From Candidatus Kryptonium thompsonii (GTDB taxonomy: Bacteria > Bacteroidota > Ignavibacteria > Kryptoniales > Kryptoniaceae), in assembly GCA_001442925.1 (NCBI GenBank), contig LDXX01000006.1, positions 62,001 to 126,000 of the forward strand: a stretch of 64,000 nt of DNA. Direction: 5' to 3'. Shown here piece after piece: positions 45,243 to 54,093 of the stretch. The stretch's first letter is position 1. The number at the start of each line of letters is the position of its first letter. Made by a program: the position numbers and the translations under genes. Under the pieces are notes generated by a model that saw only the letters and a program-made list of their open reading frames with translations, was not told the DNA's origin and made no database searches.

Positions 45243-45299
45243 GCCTGCGTGGAAAGTTAACGCCAAAAGCCATCCAAAACTCGTTAACTCCACACAGGC
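45243..45299 (-). promoter_or_regulatory. Leader hairpin upstream of rpsA
   Basis: Arms GCCTGCGTGGAAAGTTAACG (45243-45262) and CGTTAACTCCACACAGGC (45282-45299) form 17 base pairs with one mismatch and a 2-base bulge around a 19-base loop. There is no T-run on the minus strand, so it is not an obvious terminator. It lies between ispH and rpsA, ending 33 bases before the rpsA ATG, where a translational autoregulatory element would be expected. Confidence 0.6.
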
Positions 45300-45314
45300 A
45301 GGTTTAACATTCCT

Positions 45315-46226
45315 TTACGATGGCTTTTGAAACTCTTTATCAACTTGCCCATTGCATAACTTTTCAACTGCTTTCTTAACCTCTTCCATCAACCATTGCG
45401 GGGTTGATGTCGCACCTGTAATCCCAACTGTTTCACAATCTTTGAACCACTCAATGTTTAACTCCTTTGGTGTCTCTATAAAGTAGGTTCTCGGATTCTC
45501 TGCTTTGCAAATATCGTAAAGAACCTTACCGTTTGAGCTATTTTTCCCAGCTACAAAAATTACAACATCGACGCTTTTTGCAAACTCTTTTAATTTATCG
45601 TCTCTGTTCGAAACCTGCCGACAGATCGTGTCTTTTGCAATGAATTCAACCGCATCATCTTCGGGATTTATCACCACAAGCTCTTCTACTCTTTTTTCAA
45701 GCTCTTCTTTTATTTTGTAGAACAAATCCTTCGACATCGTGGTTTGTGAGAACAGGACAACTTTTCCAGTCAGGGGAACTTTATCTATTTCTTCAAGCGA
45801 CTTTATTACGATCGCATTTCCGTCGCATTGTCCAACAAGTCCGATCACCTCAGGATGGTCTTTTTTTCCAAATATTACAACACGATATCCATCAAGATAA
45901 AATTTCCTCACCCTGCTTTGAAGTTTTGTAACGACAGGACAAGTTGCATCGATAATTTCAACGCCATATTTTTTCGCAATTTCATATGTTGATGGTGGTT
46001 CCCCGTGTGCACGGATTAACACTTTTGCACCCTTAGCGTTTTTTAGCTCCTCATGGCTTATCGTGGTCAATCCTTTCTCCCTTAGTCTCTCAACTTCAAC
46101 AGGGTTATGAATTATCTCCCCAAGGGAGTAAAGTTTCCCTGAAGCGTTCAACTCCTTTTCAGCCATCTCAATTGCTCTCACAACTCCCCAGCAAAATCCA
46201 GCATTTTTATCTATGATAACTTGCAT
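45315..46226 (-). CDS. ispH: 4-hydroxy-3-methylbut-2-enyl diphosphate reductase
   Basis: The last enzyme of the MEP isoprenoid pathway, a 4Fe-4S reductase producing IPP and DMAPP. The 303-residue protein has cluster cysteines C12 (AGFCWGV), one in DATCPVVTK and one in KDTICRQVSNR, plus conserved RAHGEPPS and GITGATSTPQWL. The ATG at 46226, after GAGG, gives the standard N-terminus; an in-frame TTG at 46238 is less likely. cmk ends 8 bases upstream, and the cmk-ispH-rpsA order is found in other bacteria. Confidence 0.95.
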   Translation of the reverse strand: MQVIIDKNAGFCWGVVRAIEMAEKELNASGKLYSLGEIIHNPVEVERLREKGLTTISHEELKNAKGAKVLIRAHGEPPSTYEIAKKYGVEIIDATCPVVTKLQSRVRKFYLDGYRVVIFGKKDHPEVIGLVGQCDGNAIVIKSLEEIDKVPLTGKVVLFSQTTMSKDLFYKIKEELEKRVEELVVINPEDDAVEFIAKDTICRQVSNRDDKLKEFAKSVDVVIFVAGKNSSNGKVLYDICKAENPRTYFIETPKELNIEWFKDCETVGITGATSTPQWLMEEVKKAVEKLCNGQVDKEFQKPS

Positions 46227-46234
46227 TGTTTTCC

Positions 46235-46951
46235 TCAATTTGAATTTTGATTTATTAATTCATATGCCTTTTTCAGGACAAGTTCTACTTGTTCCTCAAT
46301 TGTCAAATTTGTGGTATCTATCTCAATGGCATCATCTGCTTTTTTCAACGGAGAAATTTCACGATTTGAATCAAACTCGTCTCTTTCTTCGATTTCTTTT
46401 ATCAATTTTTCAATTTCAATTTCAAAACCTTGAGCTTTCAACTCTTTTTGTCTTCTCTTTGCCCTTTCCTTTACATCAGCCGTCATAAAGATTTTTAAAT
46501 CTGCGTTCGGAAAAACAACCGTTCCAATATCCCTACCATCGATCACAACTCCGCCGTCTTTTCCAAGTTCTCGCTGTTTTTTAACCATTATATCTCTGAC
46601 CTTCGGGTGCGCACTTACAACGCTGACGAGCGATGTTACTTCAGGGGTTCTTATCTTATCGCTCACATCTCGGTTGTCAAGTATAACTTTAAGGTTTCCG
46701 TTTTCGTAAATAAGATCGATCCTCGTATTTTCAGCAAGTTTTACAATCGAATCTTCATCATTCGGGTCAACATTTGACTCAATTACCTTAAGCGTGAGAG
46801 CTCTATACATTGCGCCAGTGTCGATATATGTATATCCAAGTTTTTGAGCCACGAGTCGAGCAGTTGTACTTTTGCCCGAACCCGCAGGACCATCAATAGC
46901 TATTATTATCTTCCTCATTCCTTTATAAGCTTCGAAACCATTGTCTTTCAT
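46235..46951 (-). CDS. cmk: Cytidylate kinase
   Basis: Phosphorylates CMP and dCMP. The P-loop is GPAGSGKSTTARL, followed by YIDTGAMYRALTL, a CMP-binding insert with PEVTSLVSVVSAHPKVR, and the lid GRDIGTVVFPNADLKIFM with RAKRR. The start is uncertain: ATG 46951 gives 238 residues with no clear ribosome binding site, while ATG 46918 gives the usual MRKIIIAIDGPAG N-terminus but has AAAGGA directly against it. First gene of the minus-strand run cmk-ispH-rpsA, divergent from the TPR gene at 47235. Confidence 0.94.
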   Translation of the reverse strand: MKDNGFEAYKGMRKIIIAIDGPAGSGKSTTARLVAQKLGYTYIDTGAMYRALTLKVIESNVDPNDEDSIVKLAENTRIDLIYENGNLKVILDNRDVSDKIRTPEVTSLVSVVSAHPKVRDIMVKKQRELGKDGGVVIDGRDIGTVVFPNADLKIFMTADVKERAKRRQKELKAQGFEIEIEKLIKEIEERDEFDSNREISPLKKADDAIEIDTTNLTIEEQVELVLKKAYELINQNSN

Positions 46952-47065
46952 AGCTTTTAAATATAAAAAATAAGCCTAAAATAAGCAAACAGAAAACCAC
47001 CTCTTATCAACAATGCACCTTTGCGGAACTTGTTGTTGCCGTAGTGAGCGCTTTGTATAATTTTT

Positions 47066-47094
47066 TTGACTATGTTTTCAATTTTTATTAATTT
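47066..47094 (+). promoter_or_regulatory. Candidate promoter in the cmk/TPR divergent gap
   Basis: TTGACT (47066-47071), 17-base spacer, TAATTT (47089-47094). It would give a leader of about 130 bases to the TPR gene at 47235. The 283-base gap between the divergent genes otherwise shows only AT-rich sequence with no other clear element. Confidence 0.35.
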
Positions 47095-47234
47095 AGCAAT
47101 GGTTTTCGGTGTGAAAAATGCTTTGAAACGCAGGCTCGTTTCTTGTTGTTATTGTAATGATGGATAGGAGTTAAATTCGTGAAGTTTTTAAACAACGGAA
47201 ATTAAATTTTTAAATAAACTTTCGAAAGATCTTA

Positions 47235-47951
47235 ATGCTTAACAAAGATTATATTCTCGGCATCATTGAGAAAAAGCTTAACACAGGTGATACTCAGGGG
47301 GCAATAAAATTCATAGAAGCGCTAATTAAAGATAACCCCAATGATCTTGATGCTTTAAATTTGCTTGCAATCGCCTATCGCTTGAAGGGAGATTTTAACG
47401 AAGCTATGCGCATTCTTAAAAGATCGCTAAAAATTGACCCGAATTATCCAGAGACCCGATATCATCTTGGACTTCTTTATTATGAGCAGGGGGATTATCT
47501 CAAAGCAATTGGCGAATTCTATAAGGCGATCGAGAATTATTTGCCTTCTGAAAGAAGCTGGAAATCAGATGCTTACACCGCGCTCGGTGAGACATTTTAT
47601 AAACTTGGAATGATTGATGATGCGATTAAATCATGGAAAACGGCGCTTGAGATTTATCCCAGAAATAAGCGTGCAAAATATTACCTTAACAAGGTTAAGG
47701 CTGGGAAGATCAAAAGAGTTAAAAAACCGATACTCGTTTTTGACTTTCTGCGTTTTAGCGACATGAAAATTGATGAATACCTTAAGCAGAAAGGCAAAAA
47801 TAAATTTGATTCCGAGAGAGAGTATAAACATGTGCTCAACAAAATTATCAATGCGTGGAACACTAATGTTTCAAAAGTTTCGGATAAACTGAAAAGAATG
47901 ACTGACAAGGAGAAGTTAAACTATTTCAGATCGATAAAAATAAAGTTCTAA
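47235..47951 (+). CDS. Tetratricopeptide repeat protein
   Basis: A 238-residue soluble protein. Residues about 13-155 contain four TPR motifs, for example DLDALNLLAIAYRLKGDF, YPETRYHLGLLYYEQGDY and DAYTALGETFYKLGMID. The C-terminal 85 residues are Lys-rich, helical and of no recognised family (DFLRFSDMKIDEYLKQKG). TPRs mediate protein contacts; no partner can be named. No signal peptide, so probably cytoplasmic. The SDR gene starts 7 bases after its stop. Confidence 0.85.
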   Translation: MLNKDYILGIIEKKLNTGDTQGAIKFIEALIKDNPNDLDALNLLAIAYRLKGDFNEAMRILKRSLKIDPNYPETRYHLGLLYYEQGDYLKAIGEFYKAIENYLPSERSWKSDAYTALGETFYKLGMIDDAIKSWKTALEIYPRNKRAKYYLNKVKAGKIKRVKKPILVFDFLRFSDMKIDEYLKQKGKNKFDSEREYKHVLNKIINAWNTNVSKVSDKLKRMTDKEKLNYFRSIKIKF

Positions 47952-47958
47952 TCTTGCT

Positions 47959-48750
47959 GTGGATCTTGGGCTTAAAGATAAAGTTGCAATAGTTACAGCA
48001 TCAAGTAAAGGACTTGGCAAAGCGTGTGCCCTTGGCCTTGCCCGAGAAGGAGCAAAAGTTGTGATCTGCGCAAGGGATGAAAACGATCTTCAAAAGGCTA
48101 AAAATGAAATTGAGAGAAATGCAGACAATGAAATCATGGCAGTTCGAGCAGATGTCACGAAATATGAAGATATAAAAAACCTCGTCAAATCAACTGTTGA
48201 AAAGTTTGGAACCGTTCATATACTTGTCACAAACGCCGGTGGACCTCCAAGTGGTTATTTTGAGAATTTTTCCGATGATGATTGGAACAATGCGTTTAAT
48301 TTAAATTTCATGAGCACCGTGAGATTGATAAGAGAAGTTTTACCGTACATGAAAACTCAAAGATGGGGTAGGATAATCAATATAACTTCTGTCACCGTTA
48401 GACAACCAATTGATAATCTCATACTTTCAAATTCAATCCGTATGTCTGTCGTAGGTTTAGCTAAGACGCTTGCACTTCAACTTGCCAAGTATAACATTTT
48501 GATCAATAATGTTGCTCCAGGTTATACTCTTACAGATAGGGTTAAATATGTGATAGAGCAGCGTGCCAGTGAATCAGGTAAGACATTTGACGAAATTAAA
48601 TCAGAACTTGCCAAAGATATCCCGCTTGGGAGATTAGCGGAACCGGAAGAACTTGCAAATCTTGTCGTTTTCCTTGCCTCTGAAAGAGCAAGCTATATAA
48701 CAGGAACCACAATTCCAGTTGATGGTGGTTGGATTAAGGGAGTCTATTGA
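47959..48750 (+). CDS. SDR-family oxidoreductase-like protein lacking the catalytic Tyr/Lys
   Basis: A 263-residue short-chain dehydrogenase/reductase fold protein with a modified cofactor loop (TASSKGLGKA) and NAGG. The active-site Ser is kept (S144 in NITSVTV) but the YxxxK motif is replaced by S157-xxx-R161 (LSNSIRMSVVGLAKTLA). This matches a known BKR-like SDR subgroup with GGPPSGYF and LSN..R in the same places, annotated as 3-oxoacyl-ACP reductase-like but without the normal tetrad. The reaction is unknown. It starts with GTG at 47959 and is followed closely by the PLD-like gene. Confidence 0.85.
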   Translation: MDLGLKDKVAIVTASSKGLGKACALGLAREGAKVVICARDENDLQKAKNEIERNADNEIMAVRADVTKYEDIKNLVKSTVEKFGTVHILVTNAGGPPSGYFENFSDDDWNNAFNLNFMSTVRLIREVLPYMKTQRWGRIINITSVTVRQPIDNLILSNSIRMSVVGLAKTLALQLAKYNILINNVAPGYTLTDRVKYVIEQRASESGKTFDEIKSELAKDIPLGRLAEPEELANLVVFLASERASYITGTTIPVDGGWIKGVY

Positions 48751-48767
48751 AAAATGAGAATGGTTTG

Positions 48768-50459
48768 ATGATGAAAAGACTTCTCCTTCTTTTTCTTTTT
48801 TTATTCTGTAACCTTTACGCCCAAATCGTAAAAGTCTCACCTTATGAAAAATATGTTGACTCAACCAAGATAACCTTCTTTTGGAAGACGATCTCGGTTT
48901 CTGACTCCAGAGTTAAAATTGGTAAAACACCTAACTTTGAAATTGGTGAATTTGTTGACACAACAAAAACCAAAGACCACGAAATAACAATAACCGGACT
49001 TGAACCAGCGACGATTTACTATGTCCAAATAGCTTCTTACGGCATCTTTAAGGATTCCATTCAATTTATATCTTCAACCTCTTCTGATTCAAGATCAACC
49101 GGTAGGATAAATGTTTACTTTAACAAGAGTATTGATACAACTGTTAGTATCTGGCAAAAAGCAACCGGAAATGTTGACCTAAAAGCTAAATTAATTGAGC
49201 GGATAAATCAGGCTAGATATTCAATTGATATTTGTATTTATAACTTTTCAGGCACAGTTGCAAGCCAAATCGCCGATGCCCTTGTCAATGCTAAAAATCG
49301 GGGTGTGAAAATTAGGTTTATAACTGAAAAGGAAAATTACAATCTAGCTCGTACTGGTTATTCAAAATTAATAAATGCTGGAATTCCAATCCTTGCCGAC
49401 AATACCGATGGTTATATGCATAACAAATTTGTCGTGATCGATTACAGAGATCCAAATTCTTGGGATAATGTTTGGGTTATAACTGGCTCGTGGAATTTTA
49501 CTGATGAAGGGACTTACCGCGACTTTCAAAATGTTATAGAAATTCAGGATAGAGCTATTGCTGGGGCATTTACCAGAGAGTTTGAAGAGATGTGGGGTGG
49601 TTCGGGTGATTTGCCAGATACCTCTAAATCAAAATTTGGTGCAAACAAAACAGATAACACTCCACATTTCTTTAATATCAAAGGGAAAAAAGTTGAAGTT
49701 TACTTCAGCCCATCTGATGAAGTTGCTTCAAAAATAGTCAATGCGATAAATCAAGCAGATCATTCAATCTTTTTCGCACTTTTAACATTTACGAGTCAAA
49801 CCCTTTCAAATGCACTTTACACAAGGTATAATTCTGGCGTTAGAAACATCAAGGGAATTCTAGATAATAACACAGATCAAGGAAGCCAATATTCTTTTCT
49901 CAGCGGGTTTTCAGAAGTTTTGCTCGACACAGATAAAACAGCTTTATTTCATCATAAATACTGCTTGATCGATCCAACACATATTTATTCAAATCCGATT
50001 TTAATCACAGGCTCTTACAATTGGTCTAATTCTGCTGAAGCAAGGAACGATGAAAATGTCCTTATAATTTATGATACGCTTCTTGTTAACCTTTATCTTC
50101 AGGAGTTTGTTGCAAGATATAAGCAAAATGGTGGTGGCAATGTGATCACATCTGCTCGAAAAATTGAAGGTGAATCTTTATCCTTTAAACTCTCACCCAA
50201 TTATCCAAATCCGTTTAACTCTGAGACAAATATAACATATGCAATTCCCTTTGATGGTTTTGTCAGTTTGAAAGTTTTTGATGTTCTCGGCCGGGAGGTT
50301 TTTTCAGTTGTGAATTCATATCAAACGGCGGGAGAGTATCGGTTGAATTTGAAATTTGATAATGTTAATTTAGGTTCTGGAGTTTATTTTTATCGTCTTG
50401 AGCTTTACGGCTCGGGACAAAAATTATCGGATACAAAAAAGATGATCGTTATAAAGTAA
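48768..50459 (+). CDS. Secreted phospholipase D-like protein with T9SS sorting domain
   Basis: A signal peptide (about 1-18) precedes an N-terminal fibronectin-III-like or purple-acid-phosphatase-N-like beta domain (to about residue 100), two PLD domains and a T9SS sorting domain (last about 80 residues, with NYPNPFNSET and VFDVLGREV). Both HKD motifs are complete: H218-x-K220-x4-D225 and H395-x-K397-x4-D402. The enzyme would hydrolyse phosphodiester bonds outside the cell; substrates in this family include phospholipids and nucleic acids. The ATG at 48768 is chosen because it starts the signal peptide; an in-frame TTG lies at the SDR stop. Confidence 0.88.
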   Translation: MMKRLLLLFLFLFCNLYAQIVKVSPYEKYVDSTKITFFWKTISVSDSRVKIGKTPNFEIGEFVDTTKTKDHEITITGLEPATIYYVQIASYGIFKDSIQFISSTSSDSRSTGRINVYFNKSIDTTVSIWQKATGNVDLKAKLIERINQARYSIDICIYNFSGTVASQIADALVNAKNRGVKIRFITEKENYNLARTGYSKLINAGIPILADNTDGYMHNKFVVIDYRDPNSWDNVWVITGSWNFTDEGTYRDFQNVIEIQDRAIAGAFTREFEEMWGGSGDLPDTSKSKFGANKTDNTPHFFNIKGKKVEVYFSPSDEVASKIVNAINQADHSIFFALLTFTSQTLSNALYTRYNSGVRNIKGILDNNTDQGSQYSFLSGFSEVLLDTDKTALFHHKYCLIDPTHIYSNPILITGSYNWSNSAEARNDENVLIIYDTLLVNLYLQEFVARYKQNGGGNVITSARKIEGESLSFKLSPNYPNPFNSETNITYAIPFDGFVSLKVFDVLGREVFSVVNSYQTAGEYRLNLKFDNVNLGSGVYFYRLELYGSGQKLSDTKKMIVIK

Positions 50460-50469
50460 TTCATTAACT

Positions 50470-50997
50470 GTGGAGAAAAATCTACCATACGATGAAATAA
50501 GAAGGCGCTTTATTGAATCAAATGACTTCAACGAAATTTTTGATGCGGTTGAGGAGGCAATAAGGCAAAGAATTGAAGATGTTGAACTTTATAGGTTGCT
50601 TTTTTGGAACAATTCGCTTTCTGCTGAGGCAATAGCGATGTTTGGTGAGAAGATAGCGAATGAGTTTCCCGCAATAGCGTACGATGTTTATATGTGGCTT
50701 GCGAGTGTTTTTGAGACCGTGTTTTCAAAGTATGACAATTACGAAGGCGCTTTGAAATTTTATAAAAAAGCATCGCAAATCAAGCCACAAGAGATTGATC
50801 CATATCTTGATGCTGCGGATTGTTACGACCCCGATCTTAACATTCCACCAGCTGAGTCTTTAATTGAGTTTTTGCTTGAGGGTTTAAAACATGTTAGAAC
50901 TTCTAAACCAATTTATCAGAGATTGTGCGCTTTACATAAAGCTATCGGAAATGAAGAGATGGCAAGATATTATGAACAAAAGATAAAAGAGATTTGA
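50470..50997 (+). CDS. TPR-like hypothetical protein
   Basis: A 175-residue, all-helical, acidic protein. One clear TPR-like unit (NYEGALKFYKKASQIKPQEIDPYLDAADCY) sits in the middle, flanked by helices that pair similarly; the ending YQRLCALHKAIGNEEMARYYEQKI is another. No signal peptide or catalytic motif. It starts with GTG at 50470 and its stop overlaps the TTG start of the transporter gene, so the two are co-translated. Function unknown. Confidence 0.75.
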   Translation: MEKNLPYDEIRRRFIESNDFNEIFDAVEEAIRQRIEDVELYRLLFWNNSLSAEAIAMFGEKIANEFPAIAYDVYMWLASVFETVFSKYDNYEGALKFYKKASQIKPQEIDPYLDAADCYDPDLNIPPAESLIEFLLEGLKHVRTSKPIYQRLCALHKAIGNEEMARYYEQKIKEI

Positions 50998-51881
50998 GCA
51001 GGGTCGATTTAAGGGGATATTTAAGCATAGCGACGGCAACTTTATTTTGGGGATTTTCGGCAACAATAGCAAAATTTCTATTCAAGCACGAAGTTGATCT
51101 TTTAACACTTGTGCAGATGAGATCCACTCTTTCCTTCATAGTTTTGTTTTTTGTCCTTTTTGTATTTAAAAGGGAATATGTAAGAATTTCAACGAGCGAT
51201 ATTCCCCACTTTGTCTTGCTTGGGGTAATTGGAATTGCTGGTTCGAATTTTACATATTATTTCACCTTAAACGAGATAAATGTCGCAACGGCGATAATAA
51301 TGCAGTATACTGCCCCTGTTCTTGTTGTTTTATACGGGGTTTTATTCGGGAGTGAGAAAATTACATTTGTTAAGATAATTTCGGCGTTTCTTTCGCTCGT
51401 TGGATGCTCGCTTGTTGTTCGAATCTTTGATTTACAGTTTTTAAATCTAAGCAAGATTGGAATTTTAAGTGGCATTGCTTCGGCATTTTGCTGGGCATTT
51501 TTTAATATCTATGGAAAGAAAACCAGTTCAAAATACAACATTTGGGGAAATCTTACCTTTGCGTTGATGTTTGCGGGAATTTTTTGGCTTCTGATAAATC
51601 CGCCTTGGAAGATCTTTAATTCGGGTTATTCGGCAAATGATTGGCTTATATTTCTTGTCTTTGCGATGATCTCTGTGTTGTTTCCTTACTTTTTCTATTT
51701 CAACGGATTAAGGTATATTTCTTCATCTTCAGCGATAATTACAAGCACGCTTGAGCCTGTTGTTGCGATTGTCTCTTCGTGGATAATCATTGGAGAGAGG
51801 TTAACTTTGATTCAAATTGTTGGTTCGATTCTTGTTCTGATGTCAGTTGTTTTGTTGCAGATGAAAAGAGATGTAAATTGA
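50994..51881 (+). CDS. EamA/DMT-superfamily transporter
   Basis: A 295-residue inner-membrane protein with ten predicted membrane helices arranged as two EamA repeats, seen in ATATLFWGFSATIAKFLFKH at the start and GIASAFCWAFFNIYGKKTSS in the middle. The last helices carry LEPVVAIVSSWIIIGERLT, the typical end of drug/metabolite exporters of the RhaT/YdcZ type. The substrate cannot be predicted. The TTG start overlaps the preceding stop (TTGA). Confidence 0.88.
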   Translation: MSRVDLRGYLSIATATLFWGFSATIAKFLFKHEVDLLTLVQMRSTLSFIVLFFVLFVFKREYVRISTSDIPHFVLLGVIGIAGSNFTYYFTLNEINVATAIIMQYTAPVLVVLYGVLFGSEKITFVKIISAFLSLVGCSLVVRIFDLQFLNLSKIGILSGIASAFCWAFFNIYGKKTSSKYNIWGNLTFALMFAGIFWLLINPPWKIFNSGYSANDWLIFLVFAMISVLFPYFFYFNGLRYISSSSAIITSTLEPVVAIVSSWIIIGERLTLIQIVGSILVLMSVVLLQMKRDVN

Positions 51882-51920
51882 AAGCAAGTTTATGGATGAA
51901 ATTTTAAAGACATTGGCGAG

Positions 51921-51929
51921 TGTTATAAT
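51921..51929 (+). promoter_or_regulatory. Extended -10 element before tatD-rSAM
   Basis: TGTTATAAT combines a TGn extension with a perfect TATAAT, 80 bases before the tatD-radical SAM gene. There is no good -35 box, as expected of an extended -10 promoter. Confidence 0.4.
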
Positions 51930-52008
51930 ACATTGAGAGATGCGAAATCAAAAACCCAAAGTTTTGAGAAAGTTTTTCAGGTGGTTTGAAAAATAAAAAG
52001 GTTAAATC

Positions 52009-53409
52009 ATGTTAATTGACACTCATTCACATATTTACTGGGACAGTTACGATAGCGATAGAGACGAGATGCTCAAGAGGGCGATCGATTCTGGCGTTAA
52101 ATATATCATTTGCCCTGGGACGGACATTGAAACGAGCATGAAAGCGATTGAACTTGCAGAAAAATATGATTTTGTCTACGCAGCTGTTGGTTTTCACCCC
52201 CATGATGCTATAAAAGCTGAAGAGAAGGAACTTGAAAAGATAGAGGAATTAAGTTACCATCCAAAGGTTGTCGCAATAGGTGAAATTGGGCTTGATTTTT
52301 ACTACAATTTTTCGCCAAGGGATAAACAGATCGAAGTTTTTAGAAAGCAAATTCAAATTGCAAAAAGACGGAATCTTCCCGTTATAATACACAATCGGGA
52401 ATCGCACAAGGAAATTTTTGAAATTCTTGAGTCCGAGATCGATGGTAAGTGGACTGGGTTTGGAAAACTTGTGGATGGGAAATTGCCACCGCCACGAGGA
52501 GTTTTTCATACATTTAGTGGAACTGTTAAAGATGCTTGGAGGGCTATAAATCTTGGTTTTTACATCTCAATTTCTGGAGTTATAACCTTTAAAAATGCGG
52601 ATAAATTAGTTGATGTTGTTAAGGAAATTCAACCTGAGCATTTGCTTGTTGAAACTGACTCTCCATTTCTTGCACCGCATCCATTCCGTGGAAAAAGAAA
52701 TGAACCAATGTATGTTAAGTTTGTGGCTGAAAAAATTGCACAGATTCAAGGTTTTACAGTTGAAGATATTGAGAGAACGACAACATTCAACGCTTATCGT
52801 CTCTTTAGAATTGGACCTAAACCTGAACCAAAAATTGCTTATAAAATCAGGAATTCACTTTGCCTCAATGTGACTTTGCGTTGCAACGCTGACTGCGTTT
52901 TCTGTGATAGAAAAGGTGAAGCGATAGTTAAAGGTTATTTCCTTAAGATCGATCGTGATCCAACGGCGGAGGAATTTATCAAAGAAATTGGTGATCCTAA
53001 AAAGTATGATGAGATTGTCTTCGTTGGATATGGTGAGCCAACGATACGGCTTGATGTAGTCAAAGAAGTTGCAAAATATGTAAAAGAGCATGGAGGTAAA
53101 ACACGGCTTGATACCGATGGGCATGGAAATTTGATCAATAAGAGAAATATCGTTCCAGAGCTCGTCGGTTTGATCGATGTTGTGTCAATTAGTTTAAATT
53201 CAATTGACCCAATGGAATATGGCAAATTAATGAATATAGATGGTGAAAAATTTCATCGGGCGATGATTGAGTTTGCCAAGGAGTGTAAAAAACATGGGAT
53301 TGAAACTGTTATGACGATAGTTGGAGTAGATGGGATTGATGTTGAGAGGCATAGAAAGTTTGTTGAAGAGGAACTTGGAGTAAAATTTAGATTTAGACCT
53401 TTATTTTAA
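52009..53409 (+). CDS. TatD-family nuclease fused to a radical SAM domain
   Basis: A 466-residue two-part protein. Residues 1-265 form a TatD metal-dependent hydrolase with DTHSH (H6, H8), GEIGLDF, HNRES, HTFSGT and ETDSPFLAPHP; TatD enzymes act as 3'-5' DNases or related nucleases. Residues about 280-466 form a radical SAM domain with C292-xxx-C296-xx-C299 and FVGYGEPTIR, matching the 'TatD family-associated' radical SAM proteins that in other genomes are encoded beside or fused to tatD. The radical SAM substrate is unknown. serine dehydratase genes follow one base after its stop. Confidence 0.9.
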   Translation: MLIDTHSHIYWDSYDSDRDEMLKRAIDSGVKYIICPGTDIETSMKAIELAEKYDFVYAAVGFHPHDAIKAEEKELEKIEELSYHPKVVAIGEIGLDFYYNFSPRDKQIEVFRKQIQIAKRRNLPVIIHNRESHKEIFEILESEIDGKWTGFGKLVDGKLPPPRGVFHTFSGTVKDAWRAINLGFYISISGVITFKNADKLVDVVKEIQPEHLLVETDSPFLAPHPFRGKRNEPMYVKFVAEKIAQIQGFTVEDIERTTTFNAYRLFRIGPKPEPKIAYKIRNSLCLNVTLRCNADCVFCDRKGEAIVKGYFLKIDRDPTAEEFIKEIGDPKKYDEIVFVGYGEPTIRLDVVKEVAKYVKEHGGKTRLDTDGHGNLINKRNIVPELVGLIDVVSISLNSIDPMEYGKLMNIDGEKFHRAMIEFAKECKKHGIETVMTIVGVDGIDVERHRKFVEEELGVKFRFRPLF

Positions 53410-53410
53410 T

Positions 53411-54073
53411 ATGCCGAGCATATTTGACATACTTGGACCTGTGATGATAGGTCCATCAAGTTCGCACACAGCGGGTGCTGCAAAACTTGGTTATGTTGCA
53501 CGACAACTTCTTGGAGCAGAACCAAAGCAAGCTGAAATAACTCTTTATAATTCCTTTGCGAGAACTTATAAGGGGCATGGAACGGATAGAGCAATCATCG
53601 GGGGAATTTTGGGTATGAAACCTGACGATGAAATGTTGCGAAATTCACTTGAAATAGCGAAGGAAAGAGGGTTAAAGTATACATTTAAGCTTATAATGAA
53701 AGCACCAAAACTTCATCCGAATTCAGCGAGGATAAATTTAACTGATCTTGATGGAAATAAAATTGAAATGGTTGGTTCATCTCTCGGTGGGGGAAGAATT
53801 GAAATCGTTGAGATCGAAGGATTTAAAGTTAGTTTTTCTGTTATGACGCATACAATTGTTATCATAGCAGATGATATACCGGGTAGCATTGCTCATATAA
53901 GTGGAGCGATCGCTGAGAAAAATATAAACATTGCAAATATGTTTGTGTCAAGGGAAGAAAAGCTTGCAAACATGATAATTGAAGTTGACCAAGATGTTCC
54001 GCCGGAGGTTTTGGAGAAAATTCGTTCTTTCAAATGGGTTCATTATGTTAGATTAGTTGAACCAATTTTATAA
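53411..54073 (+). CDS. sdaAB: L-serine dehydratase, beta subunit
   Basis: The 220-residue beta chain of iron-sulfur L-serine dehydratase, which deaminates serine to pyruvate and ammonia. The N-terminal domain has GPVMIGPSSSHTAGAAKLG, a family signature that contacts the alpha chain; the C-terminal ACT domain (about 145-220) starts at FSVMTHTIVIIADDIPGSIA and may sense serine. The alpha-subunit gene follows after 20 bases. Confidence 0.95.
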   Translation: MPSIFDILGPVMIGPSSSHTAGAAKLGYVARQLLGAEPKQAEITLYNSFARTYKGHGTDRAIIGGILGMKPDDEMLRNSLEIAKERGLKYTFKLIMKAPKLHPNSARINLTDLDGNKIEMVGSSLGGGRIEIVEIEGFKVSFSVMTHTIVIIADDIPGSIAHISGAIAEKNINIANMFVSREEKLANMIIEVDQDVPPEVLEKIRSFKWVHYVRLVEPIL

Positions 54074-54093
54074 AAAATTAGGAGTCAAGAGCC

